NCBI GenBank assembly: GCA_008360975.2
Contig: CM039179.1
Coordinates: 49,792,359 to 49,856,358, forward strand
Direction: 5' to 3'
From: Lichenostomus cassidix
Lineage: Eukaryota; Chordata; Aves; Passeriformes; Meliphagidae
Length of the DNA stretch: 64,000 nucleotides
Shown: positions 1-11,460 of the stretch, in pieces
How positions within the stretch are numbered: position 1 is the stretch's first letter
Layout: every line of letters starts with the position of its first letter
Translations under genes and position numbers: made by a program
Notes under the pieces: model-generated
What the model saw: the letters and a program-made list of their open reading frames with translations, nothing else
Database searches by the model: none
What the model was told of the DNA's origin: nothing

Positions 1-751
1 TGAGAAAAGCTGGAGGTGCCCTTAAAAAAAGCTTTTCCACAGCTCTACACTTCCTCTGTTATTTCTCAGTATCAGCACATCTTTCCCCTCAGTACTGCAA
101 CAAAATGTAACAATTAGCACAAAGGGGTAAAAAGAGGGATGGCCAAGTACTCACTTATTGGTCCAGGAGGAAAGTGCAAACAATTGCAACTCTGTCAAAC
201 TTACATGCATGGTATGGTTTACCAAATAAATGCATTTGAAATATGATTTACATATAAAGCTCATGATGTTCTTTTCTGATGATTACTTTGCTGGAATGAC
301 AATGTAAACATGTTATATAAAATGTTTTGAAGTCTTAAAATAAAAAAGCCCTGGCACTTGTTATGTATTGCAAATATACACACATGCTGAAATAGGCATA
401 TTTCGGCATCTTGCAGAACTTTATATATATGCAGTTCGTCCTTTCCAAAGAATTTCATTGCATGGATGTTTTGAGCACTGTTCTATTTATAATCACCCTG
501 CAGCAAAGTAGATTCAGAAACTACTTCCCTGGCTTCAGTACCTATTTTGAAGGAACACTGTTCTGGTGCATTTATGTCTTACATAAATCCTTAAAACTGA
601 TATAACGACTGCAGGCAGTTACCGTAAGGGTGTGTATTCCAGAGACAGCATGCACAGCCTCAATGGGCTCCATCAGTCATTTCACCCCACAAAGAGCCAG
701 AGGACTTTTACTGTTACTGTATGACAGAGACAAAGGAGCATCTGTCAGTGT
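1..751. other. gene-free AT-rich stretch
   Basis: No coding sequence, RNA gene or recognisable repeat is visible. Reading frames reach only about 65 codons, on both strands, and resemble no known protein. The region is A+T-rich. It ends at the reverse-oriented CR1 tail. Confidence 0.6.
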
Positions 752-905
752 ATCATAGGATCCTAGAGTCACGGAATGGTTTGGGTTGGAAGGGACTATC
801 AAAATCATCTAGCTCCAACCCCACCCACCATGGGCATGGCCACCTACTAGGGCAGGTTGATCTGGGCTCCATCCAACTTGGCCTTGAACACTTCCAGGGA
901 CGAAA
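752..905 (-). mobile_element. CR1 LINE 3' end, reverse orientation
   Basis: Read on the plus strand, the block opens with a degenerate copy of the inverted tail repeat (atcataggatcctagagtca). It then shows the hallmark 'ggaatggtttgggttggaa' followed by 'gggactatcaaaatcatcta', and further in 'ccatccaacttggccttgaa'. These are the reverse complement of the avian CR1 3' untranslated region and its ATTCTATG-type terminal repeat, so the element lies on the minus strand. About 150 bp survive, and no reverse transcriptase region is present. This is the usual 5'-truncated form of CR1. CR1 copies lack target-site duplications, and none is seen. It is dead and ancient, with several substitutions. Family identity is from recall of CR1 consensus features; the exact 5' boundary is approximate. 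Confidence 0.88.
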
Positions 906-2090
906 GTAATATTCAGATGTGATTAGGAAGCATAAAAATTCACACCAAATTTTCAAGCATGCAAAATCTCAAACCAAAGCAGAAGCAATATTATTTTATT
1001 TCCTGCAGGGTAAAGTAAGTCAGTAGCTCTTCTTTGCACTGAAGAAAGACAAGGTGCTACAAATAGTATAGCCTACATTTTCACAATGGCTCCTTCCTAC
1101 ATGATAATCCATTTCTTAGCACTTACATATGTGAACATTTTTTCCTTTTAAATTTATGTAACTGTAAAGACAATAGACAAATTTCAGCACCCTTTGATAC
1201 TATAATTTTCTCTTTGTATGTCACAAATACTCCATTTTTCTATTTTGAATTGAAATGTGCCCTGAAGCATAAAATTCTGTCACTGCTCAGGGTGGGTCAA
1301 ATGGAAGACTCAAATACAGTCTTACTGATACTTTACCAAGAACTTCAATGGATTCCAAAAGCAAACCATGGTTGAAAGCCAAGTTGCCATTCAGATGGAT
1401 ATCAAATCTCATCAGAATGAGTCTCCTAACTTGTTAACTTTTCCATGATGCCTATACTTGAAATATCACTATAATTGGGTTAAGAACCTAATCTATCCCA
1501 TATGGACTTGACTGTAATTTTATGGGTTGTTCTGTGGAACTTTTTTCTCATTTATCTGCTTTTCTGAGGGTAAGTACAGGAAAGAAGCACACTAGGAAGT
1601 TAATGTGTACTGAAGCTCAGGATGTGATTCAAGGAAGTCATCATGAAAATATATACAGGGAAGTTGTGAAATATAGCACAGAACTGTGCTATTAATTAGC
1701 AAATAGCACTTTCTTCAGCAACCAAAAAAAAAAAAGTAAATGGAATGTCTCCTCCTTTTTGCCTCCCCATATATATCTCTGCACTCGAGCAACTTGCTGT
1801 CTGACATTCAAACCATGCTACGCCTGGAATTACATAGTGCCCATACTGAACATATATTCCATGCACCGACAGACACGAGTGACATAGGAGCCACAGCACC
1901 CGCACAGGCAGGGAAGTCCAGAAGTGGGAGGGGGGAACAGACCTTCTCTTGAGTGACTCTGGGGTTGACCGAAAACCAAATAGATCTAAGCATTCATCTA
2001 GGAGGCTGTTGTAGCAGGATTTAGAGTACTGCCTAGGCAGGCACCTGGCATCCAGTGCATACTTGCTATAATTCCCAGCTGAGGCACCCA
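906..2090. other. gene-free stretch with a 131-codon minus-strand frame
   Basis: No recognised gene or repeat. A run of twelve A residues sits at 1724-1735. A minus-strand open frame spans 1696-2091 (131 codons), but its translation is Ser/Cys-rich, contains no domain I recognise, and its start abuts the CR1 fragment at 2091. A chance frame is the likelier reading. The segment around 1800-2080 is somewhat richer in G+C than its flanks. Confidence 0.5.
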
Positions 2091-2145
2091 CACAGAATCA
2101 TTAAGGTTGGAAAAGACCTCTAATATCATCAAGGTCTTGAGAACT
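2091..2145 (-). mobile_element. short CR1 LINE tail fragment, reverse orientation
   Basis: The plus strand reads cacagaatcattaaggttgg, then 'aaaagacctctaatatcatcaa'-like sequence. This is the reverse complement of the CR1 terminus in the subfamily whose end resembles 'agaatcattaaggttggaaa'. Only the last 50 or so bases of the element are clear. The following bases, up to 2222, change character and may belong to another ancient element. Confidence 0.75.
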
Positions 2146-2149
2146 TCTG

Positions 2150-2222
2150 CCAGGAACTGCATGGAAGAATGATGTCGGACCCAGGTCTTGCAAAGGCTTT
2201 GGCTAGCACCCTAACCACCAGA
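2150..2222. repeat. possible ancient tRNA-derived SINE fragment
   Basis: The phrase 'cccaggtcttgcaaaggctt' followed by 'agcaccctaaccacca' resembles the tRNA-like head, read in reverse, of old amniote SINEs. In those the consensus has 'acccaggtct...', a short spacer, then 'gccctaaccac'. The match is short and degenerate. It could be a piece of a MIR relative. It lies between a CR1 tail and a MIR-like body, so several insertions may be nested here. Confidence 0.35.
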
Positions 2223-2387
2223 AAATCTTTACTCTTGTTGTTCTTTATCATTCAAATGTCGAAGAATGGTCTTGCGGTTTAGCCCCAGTCAGGATCAGAA
2301 AACATGAAGCCAAGCACCCCAGGCGTAGGCAGGAGCAACATGAACTGTAATCACTTGGAGGCACACCCACCCTAAATCAAAGTACAT

Positions 2388-2545
2388 TTGCTTCCTGGCT
2401 CCTGTTCCTGGCTTGGGCCATGTACAAGTCACTTGACTGTTGGTGCTTCACTTTCCTCTCCTGTAATTTCAGGATAACAAAACTGGCCTCCCTCCCAAGG
2501 CTGCTGTGGGGATCCATCAATGCACACTCCTAAAGGACAGTGAGA
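2388..2545 (+). mobile_element. MIR-type SINE
   Basis: The order of conserved blocks matches the MIR core and 3' region. 'caagtcacttgac' corresponds to the MIR 'caagtcacttaac' box. 'tgcttcactttcctctcctg' corresponds to 'tgcctcagtttcctcatctg'. An A-rich stretch with 'ggataacaaaac' follows, then 'aaggctgctgtggggatcca', the counterpart of 'agggttgttgtgaggatta'. The orientation is therefore plus. Divergence is high, as expected for a repeat family that predates mammals and birds. Old MIR copies are sometimes retained as enhancers, but nothing here shows that. Confidence 0.7.
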
Positions 2546-5500
2546 TTGCCAGTCAGGAAGCTGTGTCTGAATGCATTGTGCAGTTACCATAAATGTTACT
2601 CACAGAGGACTCAGATATGTAACTACACACACACACACAATCATTTAGCTTTATTGCTTCATTATGTTGCAGTGAACGAACTGCAGATTACTGTGTCATT
2701 AGTCTTAAATAATACTCTTTCCAGAATTAGTGATTTGCCCAGTCACACGTCAAAATCTGGCTGAATATCTTTAAACAATTTGGGTCATTTTTGGCTTCAT
2801 ATGAGTGTCTGTGGTTTTACAAAGCTGAAGACCTGACTCCCAAGTTTTTGTTAGGTAAGGTTTCAATCACTTCTGTCAGCCATCACAAAATTGCAGAGTA
2901 AATGTTGTAAACCAGTTGAAAATTCTGTGAAAATCAATAATCTGAACTGTTAGCCGTATCATTCATTCTGCTCCAGAGCTGCCCATGTGGCCTTCCTGGT
3001 CAGAGGCTGGGCAGGCAGAAGGCTGAGCACGTGTTGGGTAAGTAGTAGGGCTGTTGAGATCCCTCCCACTGGCAGCTCTCAGGCATTCCCAGTGCAGCCC
3101 AGACTGCTGCTGCATCACTGGTGGCACCAGCCCAGCTTTAGATGGGGCTGTGTAGCTTGTTGCTGCTTTGCTGTGCAGCCAACATATTCCTGAGGAGCTC
3201 AGTCGGGAGGAAAGTGGGAAATGTTAGTAGCATAAAAGTCAGCCAGTTCTCCAGAAAAGGCATTTGTTTCCCTTGCCAAAAGTCAAAGTCTACTATATAC
3301 AAAGGAGGCATTATAGCTTCTCATAAAAAGGTCACAATAATCTTTTGTAATGGAAAGTGGAGTACAGCCTAAATATAGGATTTCTCCCAGAATTCCTACA
3401 GTGTGTAGATTAAATTCTATTTACCGCTAATGTGTGGATTGCTGCTATGCTGTGCCACACAAAACTCAGCAGCTGAAAGAGAAGAAACCCAATCTAATTT
3501 GTGTGTAGCTGTGTAACTGGAAAGAGATGTTGTTATATATATTTTAAAGAAGAGGATTTTCAATTCATCAGTAGAATATTCCAAGATGAGTCACTGATCT
3601 CCAGCCTTCTATGGAAAACCTGTCTGCTTTTTGGTCTTCCTTCCTTCATCAGAATTGTAACCTGTGCAATGCGTATTTGCACAAGTGAGAATAATTCTAT
3701 GTGAGCTTTCAAAATATATCATAAAAATACATATTATGAGGAGTTCCTGGATAACACATGCCACAATGTAAAAATCCCTGAGTATAGAATTACGTCACAA
3801 GCTATTACTGTGTCAAAATATGTAAAGATTCACTCTTAATGGCCTCTGAATAAATAACATGTGAAATGGCCCTGAATACATATTCACAAAAAGTTTTGCA
3901 GGCTTGACAGAGTTCTTACACAAAGGTGATGGAAACTGATAAATTATAACCCTATTTAGAAAGCAGCAGTCATTTAATAATACATCATATGCAGCCCAGG
4001 GAAATGGGAGTGGGGATTTCTCTCCAATCTATCTTTTGGTGTTATGTTCCTGAAAGCTTCTCAGATCCCAGTTCTATGTGGTTGTCACTAAGAAAACCTT
4101 ATACAAGAAAAGTACCCTCAACTCAACTTATCCACTTAGCCAGTGGTTTAAAAAAAATTATTTTAAGAAAATGAATTTCCAAAACTTATCTTGGCCTTGC
4201 TAATCTAAAAATCCTACTTGGCCTTTCAAGTATTGTTGAAAATCTGGCAAGCATCACAGAGAGCAAAGCAATACATATTAGCTGTGCTGTTAGACATTCA
4301 CTTCAAGGAAGCTCCATCCTTTTGACATTACTGATCTTGAAATGAGGAATTACTGGCAATTTTAACATCAGAAAACTGAGCCAGCACTTCATGGACTAGC
4401 TTTTCCTCTTTCTGGCTATATTTCTAACCATCCTAAAGCAAAACATTCCTTATCTACCAGTATCTTTCTATTCCACGCTCAGTCATTATTCCAGGAACAT
4501 CCCCACTCAAAAAGTATGCAGGTTACTATTAATAAAATTTGTTTAGAAGAAAATCAGCTTTTGCTAACTGAATTTTTTTTTTTTTTGTGCAAAAGAAACA
4601 ATCATTAACTTTTATAGTTTCAGCTCATATTACTGCTTGCGTGAGATGGGGCAGCAGTCGCTTCTACTGCAAACACAGCAAAGCATTTGCAGAAGGCTCG
4701 TGCCTTTTATTGTTTTTATGCATGCATTTATACTCACGTATGCTTGCACATGCACTTTTGTGTTATATCAGATCTGTGAGAGAAAAACTGAACAGCAGCA
4801 ATAATAAATTGAAACAGATTTTCAAAGCATATGTTTGGAAATTGCTACACTAGTCGTGATATACAGAGGACTATAGAAAATCCATAATAAAAAAAGATAT
4901 TAATATGAAGAACATGTTCTGGCCAGCCATGAAAGCCTACTGTATGTTCATCCTGTATAGGTTGTCTGGGAAATCAGTGACTCTGACTTCATCTCACTTA
5001 CACCAGGGAAAGAAACAAATAATGTCACTGACAGCAGAAGATGCATTTTTTAAGAAAAATATATGGTTGCTGGAGGCCACGACACTGGTGGGGTGAGATT
5101 CCTCTTCTTATTTTTTCCATCTAAAAGTGAATTGTCTTATCTAAACTTGTCACCTTGATTCTCTCTGGGGAAATCATCAAGAAATAGCAATTCATCTTAT
5201 TCCACCATAATTGTCCAAGATAGGTGGATGAGCTACCCCTTTGTAGGCGTCTCATTCTTTCCATTGACTGCAGAGAGCCAAGATAAACTATTTAGATTTG
5301 GTCTTTAATTTTTCGGTGATGAATGGTCAGTGAGAGAAAAACCACCTGACTCCCATAGGAGAAGAGGCAAATCTCTCACTGCAAGGCCAGTGGAAGGAAC
5401 AAGCAGCCCAAAAATGGGAGGCTGGAGACAAGAATATGGTGTCCTTACTCCAAATCAGCAAGTCAGGAGGGAACTAAATGAAGGGCATGACTTAATTCAA

Positions 5501-6436
5501 TAATTAGGGAGAAAGATTTGGATTTCCCATAATGTCACTACTTTTGAATCCCTCTCTGCTTCTGTTTTTAATGACAAAGACTGGCTTTCCAAAGAAAAGG
5601 ATTAGACTACCCTTTTTAATTGACCTAGCAGTTGGTCTTATGGGGCTGCTAAGTCATAGGCACTGTTGGATCTCTTTCCACAAGCATTTCCTGGGAGACA
5701 CACTGGTCTTTTGGAGAGTATAACAGGTCATGTGGAGAGGAGACATCCACTAATAATCAGCAGTTTTTATTCCCCATATGCAGAGTCTCTGTTTGGTCCT
5801 GCATCCTTTGAGCTGCCAGTGGATGCTGAGCAGGAGCACTTTGTGCAGAGGTGAGTGTGCACCTCACAGAGAGGGCTGAGCTTTGCACAGGGAGACAAGG
5901 CAGCAGGAGATCACTTGCTCTCTCTGGCCACTCCATCACATCTAAGGAGAGGAACTCCACATGTCCATGTGGAAGTCTGAAGAGGTTCTGGCACCCCCTG
6001 TAACTCCAGCAAACCCAAACTGAGCTACTCTGGCTTCTTAGACAGGCTTCCAGGTGAATCTTATCCAACTCCCTGACTTACCTATAACATGAACAGACCA
6101 TTGTCCAGAGACAAAACTGGCATCACAGACTGCATACAGGCCTGAAGGAGGAACACATGCATGAAAATTTGCATTATGGTTTATGGATAGATTAATCAAC
6201 AGAACAACCACAGAGCACAGGGCTGAGCACTGATCTAATGAGCTTGGCATGCATGTTTTATTCTACCACTCTCCATTGCATTAATAACCTGTAAAACAGG
6301 TGTCAAAATGAATAACTGAAAGGGATAACTCCATTGTGATGGTTAGCTAAAACTTTTAAGTAATGTGAGTAGTTCAATAGGAAATAATTGGCAATATTTT
6401 CTTTGACAAAATCCACAAAAATACAACTAGCAGGAG
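2546..6436. other. gene-free stretch, mostly unique sequence
   Basis: No gene recognised. A run of fourteen T residues lies at 4573-4586. Open frames reach about 100 codons (5757-6068, minus) without recognisable domains. One decayed ancient repeat fragment is annotated separately near 4970. The rest appears to be single-copy intergenic or intronic sequence. Confidence 0.55.
4968..5040. repeat. possible fragment of an ancient sauropsid repeat
   Basis: The string 'cttcatctcacttacaccag' resembles the 'tgatctcacttacaccagtg' core of an old, highly copied repeat I recall from turtle, crocodile and bird genomes. Only about 20-30 bases align well by eye. The family name is not something I can assign. 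Confidence 0.35.
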
Positions 6437-6508
6437 CAGCTTACACTGAACTAAGAGACTGGTTTCTCTTTGCAGCTTATGCTGAACTAAGAGACTGGTT
6501 TCTCTTTG
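6437..6508. repeat. two-copy 36-bp tandem duplication
   Basis: Two adjacent 36-base units start at 6437 and 6473, each beginning 'cagctta' and ending 'ggtttctctttg'. They differ only where 'cac' in the first is 'tgc' in the second. High identity between copies suggests a recent duplication relative to the age of the surrounding repeats. Because 36 is a multiple of three, the frames spanning it (6388-6699 plus, 6374-6613 minus) stay open, which makes them look protein-like without being evidence of coding. Confidence 0.95.
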
Positions 6509-8195
6509 TATCATCCTCACAATTCCACTGCAAAATGTTGACCCCATTGATGGAACAACTGTTGAAATTTTGCCACTTCTTTGCACTTCATGAGGAATTA
6601 GTGATGGACACAACCACCTTTTTTACACATTTCTATTTCACTCCTCTTTGTGGCAAATGCTCCAGCTGCTCTTTCCTACACTCAGGAGGATTCAGATAAG
6701 GGCAGCAGGTCTGCACTGTGTCCTGAGCCTCTTTTGCCAGCCATTTCCCAGTGCTGCTTCTGGCAGCTTTTCTGGGTTTTCTGTATCTCCTCTGCCTCTG
6801 TGGTATTTCTCACACTCTTATGCACAGATGCAGTTTGCTAATCCCTTTGCCTCTGGGGCATGTCTTCATGATGGAAGACAGCAAAGCCATACCCCATGCT
6901 TGCCCTGAGCTACAGAGAGCAGCAGAAGGATGTCAGTGTGGCTGCACTACTTAAAACCTGGGCAAGTATCTGCATTGTGCAGTATGTTGTGCACTGCAGA
7001 CACACTCAGCTAAGCTTTCCATCACATGCCAGTGACTTGGTAATGCACTTTTTCTGGCTGAAGAGCTCTGCTGTTTCAGTTATGCTCAAGTGCATCTGAA
7101 AATTATCCTGAGTCAAAGGAACTGTGGTACTAAATAATGACAGTGAAGGTTAGCTTACTAAATAAAAATTTACTGTACTACATTGGTACAGTCCCTGACC
7201 CAACAGAGGTATCACTTATAAATCTCTGGTCTTCAAAGCAATTAAAGAATAAATACTGTAAAAATCTGCTGCAATCAACTGCAATTTGTACTAAATTCTT
7301 GACTGTTGTTGTTTATGCAAAAAAAAAAGTAATAAGAATTTTGATATCTTAATCTCTGTTTTATATCAGCTTTCTGTTTCTGGAATGTAAAGCAAAGATA
7401 TTAAGCATCCCATAAATCTAAAACCATGCTACTGGGAAGGAATCCATGAAAAGCAAATGCTGCAAGAAATGCAAAATCTGGTTTCTTTGTCTAGTTAAGA
7501 AATTTCTAGTCACACCAAAATAGCTCCTCGTAAACAAAGTAGTACTTGCTTGTCATTAATCAGTTGTACACTAAAGGAGTTTAGATTTTTGCCTTGAAAA
7601 CGTACACTTGTGACATGTAATCTGCAGGTAGCCACTTAATTGGGTTTCTTTTTAACAAGACACTTATTCCATGGGACAGAAAAAAATGCATGCATTAATA
7701 AATTGTTAAACTAATAAGTAAAACAAAGGCTAATCAAAGAAACACTGAGAAAAACTGTGCATTCTGAGCACTCAAACTATTTGGAATGACTGAAAAATCT
7801 TCAGTTTTCAGCAATTCAGGCCTAAGGTATCACACTGGCTTCAGCAGTGATTGATTCTGGTTCTTAAAGAGGATATGCATACATGAAGACATACTGAAAG
7901 GATGCAGCTTACAGCTCCAAAGATAAAAAACCCAAACAAACCTCAGACTGTACCCTGCACATAGTCTGCCCTTGCAAAGATCTTGAGCATCACACAGGGT
8001 TGCAGAACACTGCATGCTAACTGAAGAAAGCTTCCAGGGAGGGAAAGCATTTTCAGAAAGGGACTGGGACTCACCAGAGCCATTTGCCTTTGCCCTGTAG
8101 TCTTTCCCATGTGCACTACTTAAAATGACTAAAGTACTTTTTATTTTTGCCTTCTGATCTGTTTTTGTTACCCTCTTCCCCAGTGAAAGTCACAA
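6509..8195. other. gene-free stretch
   Basis: No gene or recognisable interspersed repeat. Overlapping plus-strand frames of 60-90 codons between 6648 and 7100 reflect a locally G+C-richer segment with few stops. They overlap in different frames, which argues against real coding. The 7130-7800 part is strongly A+T-rich. Confidence 0.55.
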
Positions 8196-8246
8196 TACCA
8201 AATAAAAACCCCTAGTAGTACTTACCAAATAAAAACCCCTAGTAGT
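8196..8246. repeat. two-copy 27-bp tandem duplication
   Basis: The unit 'taccaaataaaaacccctag' plus seven more bases begins at 8196 and again at 8223. The first 24 bases are identical in both copies. This is a simple tandem duplication, with period 27 and 1.9 copies. No gene context is visible around it. Confidence 0.95.
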
Positions 8247-10293
8247 TTCCAGCAGTATGCAAAAGACCTTCCTTCTGTCTGTCACCATGAATGGTTACCC
8301 TGTTCTTTACAGTTTTCGTCCAGAATATCTTTTTTATTGGGCACTGTCTGTGACAGGATACTGCACTATAAGGGTGTATGGTCACATTCAGTGTGGCTGC
8401 TTTTACACTATGTTCTCACAATAAATAAAGGCTGCTTTCCACAAACCACGTAGTCCTAAAAATATGAAGAGGCAAGGCATTGTGAGTAAGGAGAGTAAAA
8501 TCTCTGTCTTCTTGTTTAGGGATTGAGAAGAAAGCAGCAGCCCATATAGCATCCACAAGGGGATACAATGCTACCCAGCACACCTGAGGATATGTATTGA
8601 TTGAGGTTTGGCTGTGGCCTGGGCAAAAGAATGAGCAACAGGCAGCAAGCTGCTCTGCTCCACAAAGGCTGAGGTACTTACCACATGTGTACATAGCTGC
8701 AGAACTTTGAAGTAAATAGAACTTTAAAGGTGCTGACCAAAGGGATCTGTGAAGTTTCGACACATCTATAAATGTGACGATGCTGAGTGTGGGCTTTTGA
8801 GATGGTAATTTTCAGTATTCAAATACATGGATCATCCTTTCTATTGAAACAACAACAGCTGGAGGTAGTGGTGATAGTGGTGGTGCAATTATTCTTTTTT
8901 ATAGGAATAGGATTGTTACAGGTCCTACACAAGCTCTGGTAAAACTGCTCTACAACACTTGAGCTATAGGATAAAAGTGTGTTTTTGTCATGAACTATAT
9001 GACTACTGGTTTGATATTCTCAGGACTTTGATGGTAAAGAGCTTGTTCAGTGTCTGAAAATTAGGTGTGTTGAGAACAGTGTTCTGCAGTTACAAGCAGG
9101 TAAGTGTCCCAGGATGGTCCAGCAAACAAGGCCATATTTACAACAATTCCTTCACAGACTACATAGGATGTTCACCACATTACAATCAAAGTGACAATGA
9201 TTTCTCTGGTTCTGATATTACAGGAAAAGGGGACAGAGGAAATATAATTAACTAAAGCAGCATTTCAGAGAGAAATAATGGAAAGCTGTGGGTATTGAGT
9301 TTGGATGGACTTGGGTTATTTTTGTAGGTTTTTTTTTTTTTTTAAACTCATAGCCTCAGTCAAATGTAAATAACTTTGAAAATTATCCTACAGAAGACCT
9401 TGTATCTTACTCTTTTAAAATATAGCATCTGTACATTTTCTGGGCTGAAACAGTACTTGCTGTTGGCAGCTCGCAGTTTTGCATAACGTCTGCAATGAGC
9501 TATGAAAACTAGACAAATACCATGAACTTTGTCTTGCTAATTTTTTTTCCTAGTCAAAACAGAAGATCCTGATTATGTTTCCTTATGCTCCAAAATATAC
9601 AACTTAAGAGAAGGGGGTTGTTTTTTCAAGAATATTTTCCTTTCTTTATCCCTTATATAAACTCGTTCTGGATCAAAACAACAGATTTTCATTCCTGGAG
9701 TCAACTGTATATGAAATCTTCAAAACACTCCCCTCGCTGAAAAAAAAACTTTAAAACCTCTTCCTTTTGAGAGACAGGTATTTATAATGCCAAGTTAAAA
9801 AGAAATATGTGACAAATGAGATAGACTGAAGAATATACTTCCTTGGGCTTCAAATTTTATAAAGCACCAGCATCACTGTGATTTAAACTGGTAATGACGA
9901 GAATAGTGTATGGAACCCCTGATAAGGAGTTTGTAGAACCCATAAAGGGAGTGAAGCTATCACAAACACTCATGCCTGATACATAGAAGACTTCAGGAGA
10001 CTTCACCTCCAGATGTTCTCTCTGCTTCTTAAATTACAAGAAGCTATCCACAGGCTGTGCATCATTTTATTAAGTATGAGGAATTCATCCTGAATAGGAT
10101 ATAGAGAAGTATATGAAAGAACTGCATAGCAAATACAAAAAACTCCATAAGATGCTAATCCTAAAAGTGGCACTTTATTTTATTATTCAAGTAAGTTTGT
10201 TTTCTACAGGAAAAGTTATATTTAAAAAATTGACTCTCAGATTTCCAGATTTAAATATTTGAGTGAATATGTTCAAATTTTTTTCAAGATCTC
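8247..10293. other. gene-free stretch
   Basis: No gene seen. A minus-strand frame at 8416-8763 (115 codons) has no recognised domain. A T-run of about 16 bases lies near 9328-9343. A 'ggaggtagtggtgatagtgg' stretch near 8863 is a weak trinucleotide-like tract. The remainder is unremarkable A+T-rich sequence. Confidence 0.5.
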
Positions 10294-10327
10294 ATAAACA
10301 ATGAAAATAGTTATTTTCATTGTTTAT
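10294..10327. repeat. 34-bp near-perfect palindrome (hairpin)
   Basis: Two perfectly complementary 16-base arms, 'ataaacaatgaaaata' (10294-10309) and its reverse complement (10312-10327), are separated by the two bases GT. The DNA could extrude a cruciform and any transcript would form a tight hairpin. The arms are A+T-rich, so a microRNA precursor is unlikely: the loop is too small and the stem too short. It is not the terminus of an element I recognise. Confidence 0.95.
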
Positions 10328-11270
10328 TGTAAAAGAAAGCAAGCAAGAAACAGTCCTTTTATGCTTTGTGTAGATTCTTTCTTTTCTGCTTAGAATTTTC
10401 ATAAACTCCTGAAGATGTTTGAAGCCCCCTTGCCTCATTATAACAAAATCAACTTTCACTTCTCAAACTTTCTCCAGAGGCACTTCTTTCCTCTGTGTCA
10501 GGAAGGAGTGGGAAGAAGGGGAGTTAACCAGATTAATGTTTGTCTGGCTAGCAGAATGCTTGTCATCGTCGATCAGGACTCTAATTTATGTGACCACATG
10601 AGAGATAGAGACTCCCAGTCAGTAACTCTCTCGCTTACTACAGGAGGAAGACATTGGCCAAAATTAAAAATTATTATTTATTTTTGAAAATGCAAATACA
10701 AGTTCCACTGGGATTTCCCTGGTGAATAAATGTAGCCAGAGAGGGAGGTAGAGCTAAATTGACGTAGCTGGAAAGCCACATGCTGCAACCACTAAAATGG
10801 CTGATGAAAATCCTAAATGTAAAACAAACAATCAATTATTTCTTATGATTTAATATTATGGAACTTCTAAATTCTATACCATTTCCTAATAGTAAGCAAA
10901 GAAACAGGTTTTCTTTCTTTGAATTGAAGGTGAGCTAAGAAAAAGAACTTGCCTCAGGAAGCAAGCATGAAAAGATGAAACAATATTTGATACCAGGGCT
11001 GAAGTCCTGGGTGATTATAGACAAGGAAGGATGACTAATGGGGTCATTAAGTATCCGGGGAAAAGAAGACTGGCAAGGTTTGAGGACTATCTTTCCAGGT
11101 GGGAAGAACTGAAATGAAAGCTGGGGACTGGATTTCACAGGAGAATTGGAAAATGGTCGCAAGCTCTGTGAAGCATCTGGGTTAAATACAGTGAGAGTAA
11201 CTGTTCAAGGAGAAGGGTATTGAAGATGTGAAGCATGTAGGATGAGTTTCAGCTCACCTTGCTTTAAAAA
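10328..11270. other. gene-free stretch
   Basis: Two overlapping plus-strand frames (10415-10687 and 10419-10601) occupy the same DNA without domain similarity. The segment 10930-11200 is purine-rich on the plus strand, with many GAA/AGG triplets, and has no recognised repeat identity. Confidence 0.5.
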
Positions 11271-11284
11271 TCTCTGAGTTAGTC

Positions 11285-11460
11285 ATTCAGATTCCCTTTA
11301 TAGTCAATAAGTACTTCCAGGGAGTGAGTCACCTGACCCAAATTAGACGTCTATCTTGAGATGGGATGAATCACACACTCAGAGTGTCTATTGATATCTA
11401 TTGACTATAAAAGGAACCAGGACTTGCTTGGATGCAGACATCTACACTGCAGATGAATCC
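11285..11460. repeat. inverted-repeat element, possibly an ancient MITE-like relic
   Basis: The bases at 11292-11309 (ttccctttatagtcaata) are matched, at 17 of 18 positions, by the reverse complement of 11399-11416 (tattgactataaaaggaa). The spacer is 89 bp and contains 'agtcacctgacccaaattag'. The arrangement resembles the ends of a short non-autonomous DNA element. I have a vague memory of similar sequence as an old archosaur repeat but cannot name it. No target-site duplication is obvious. The downstream 'tgcagacatctacactgcag' resembles a phrase near 53565, which may point to a shared ancient family. Confidence 0.55.

Larger units (their letters stand above)
1906..2387. other. repeat-dense cluster flanks
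   Basis: Between the minus-strand open frame and the MIR-like SINE, at least two old repeat remnants (the CR1 tail and the tRNA-SINE-like piece) lie within 300 bases. Sequence at 2223-2387 between them shows no recognisable identity. Several insertion events probably accumulated here over a long period, suggesting that selection does not protect this part. Confidence 0.35.

Noticed and set aside
6374..6699. Paired plus and minus frames of 103 and 79 codons over the 36-bp duplication
   Set aside because: Duplication of a stop-free segment whose length is a multiple of three inflates both frames. Neither has protein-like content beyond the duplicated unit.
10294..10327. MicroRNA precursor or transcription terminator
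   Set aside because: The stem is only 16 bp with a 2-base loop. That is too short for a pre-miRNA, and rho-independent terminators do not apply to nuclear Pol II genes.
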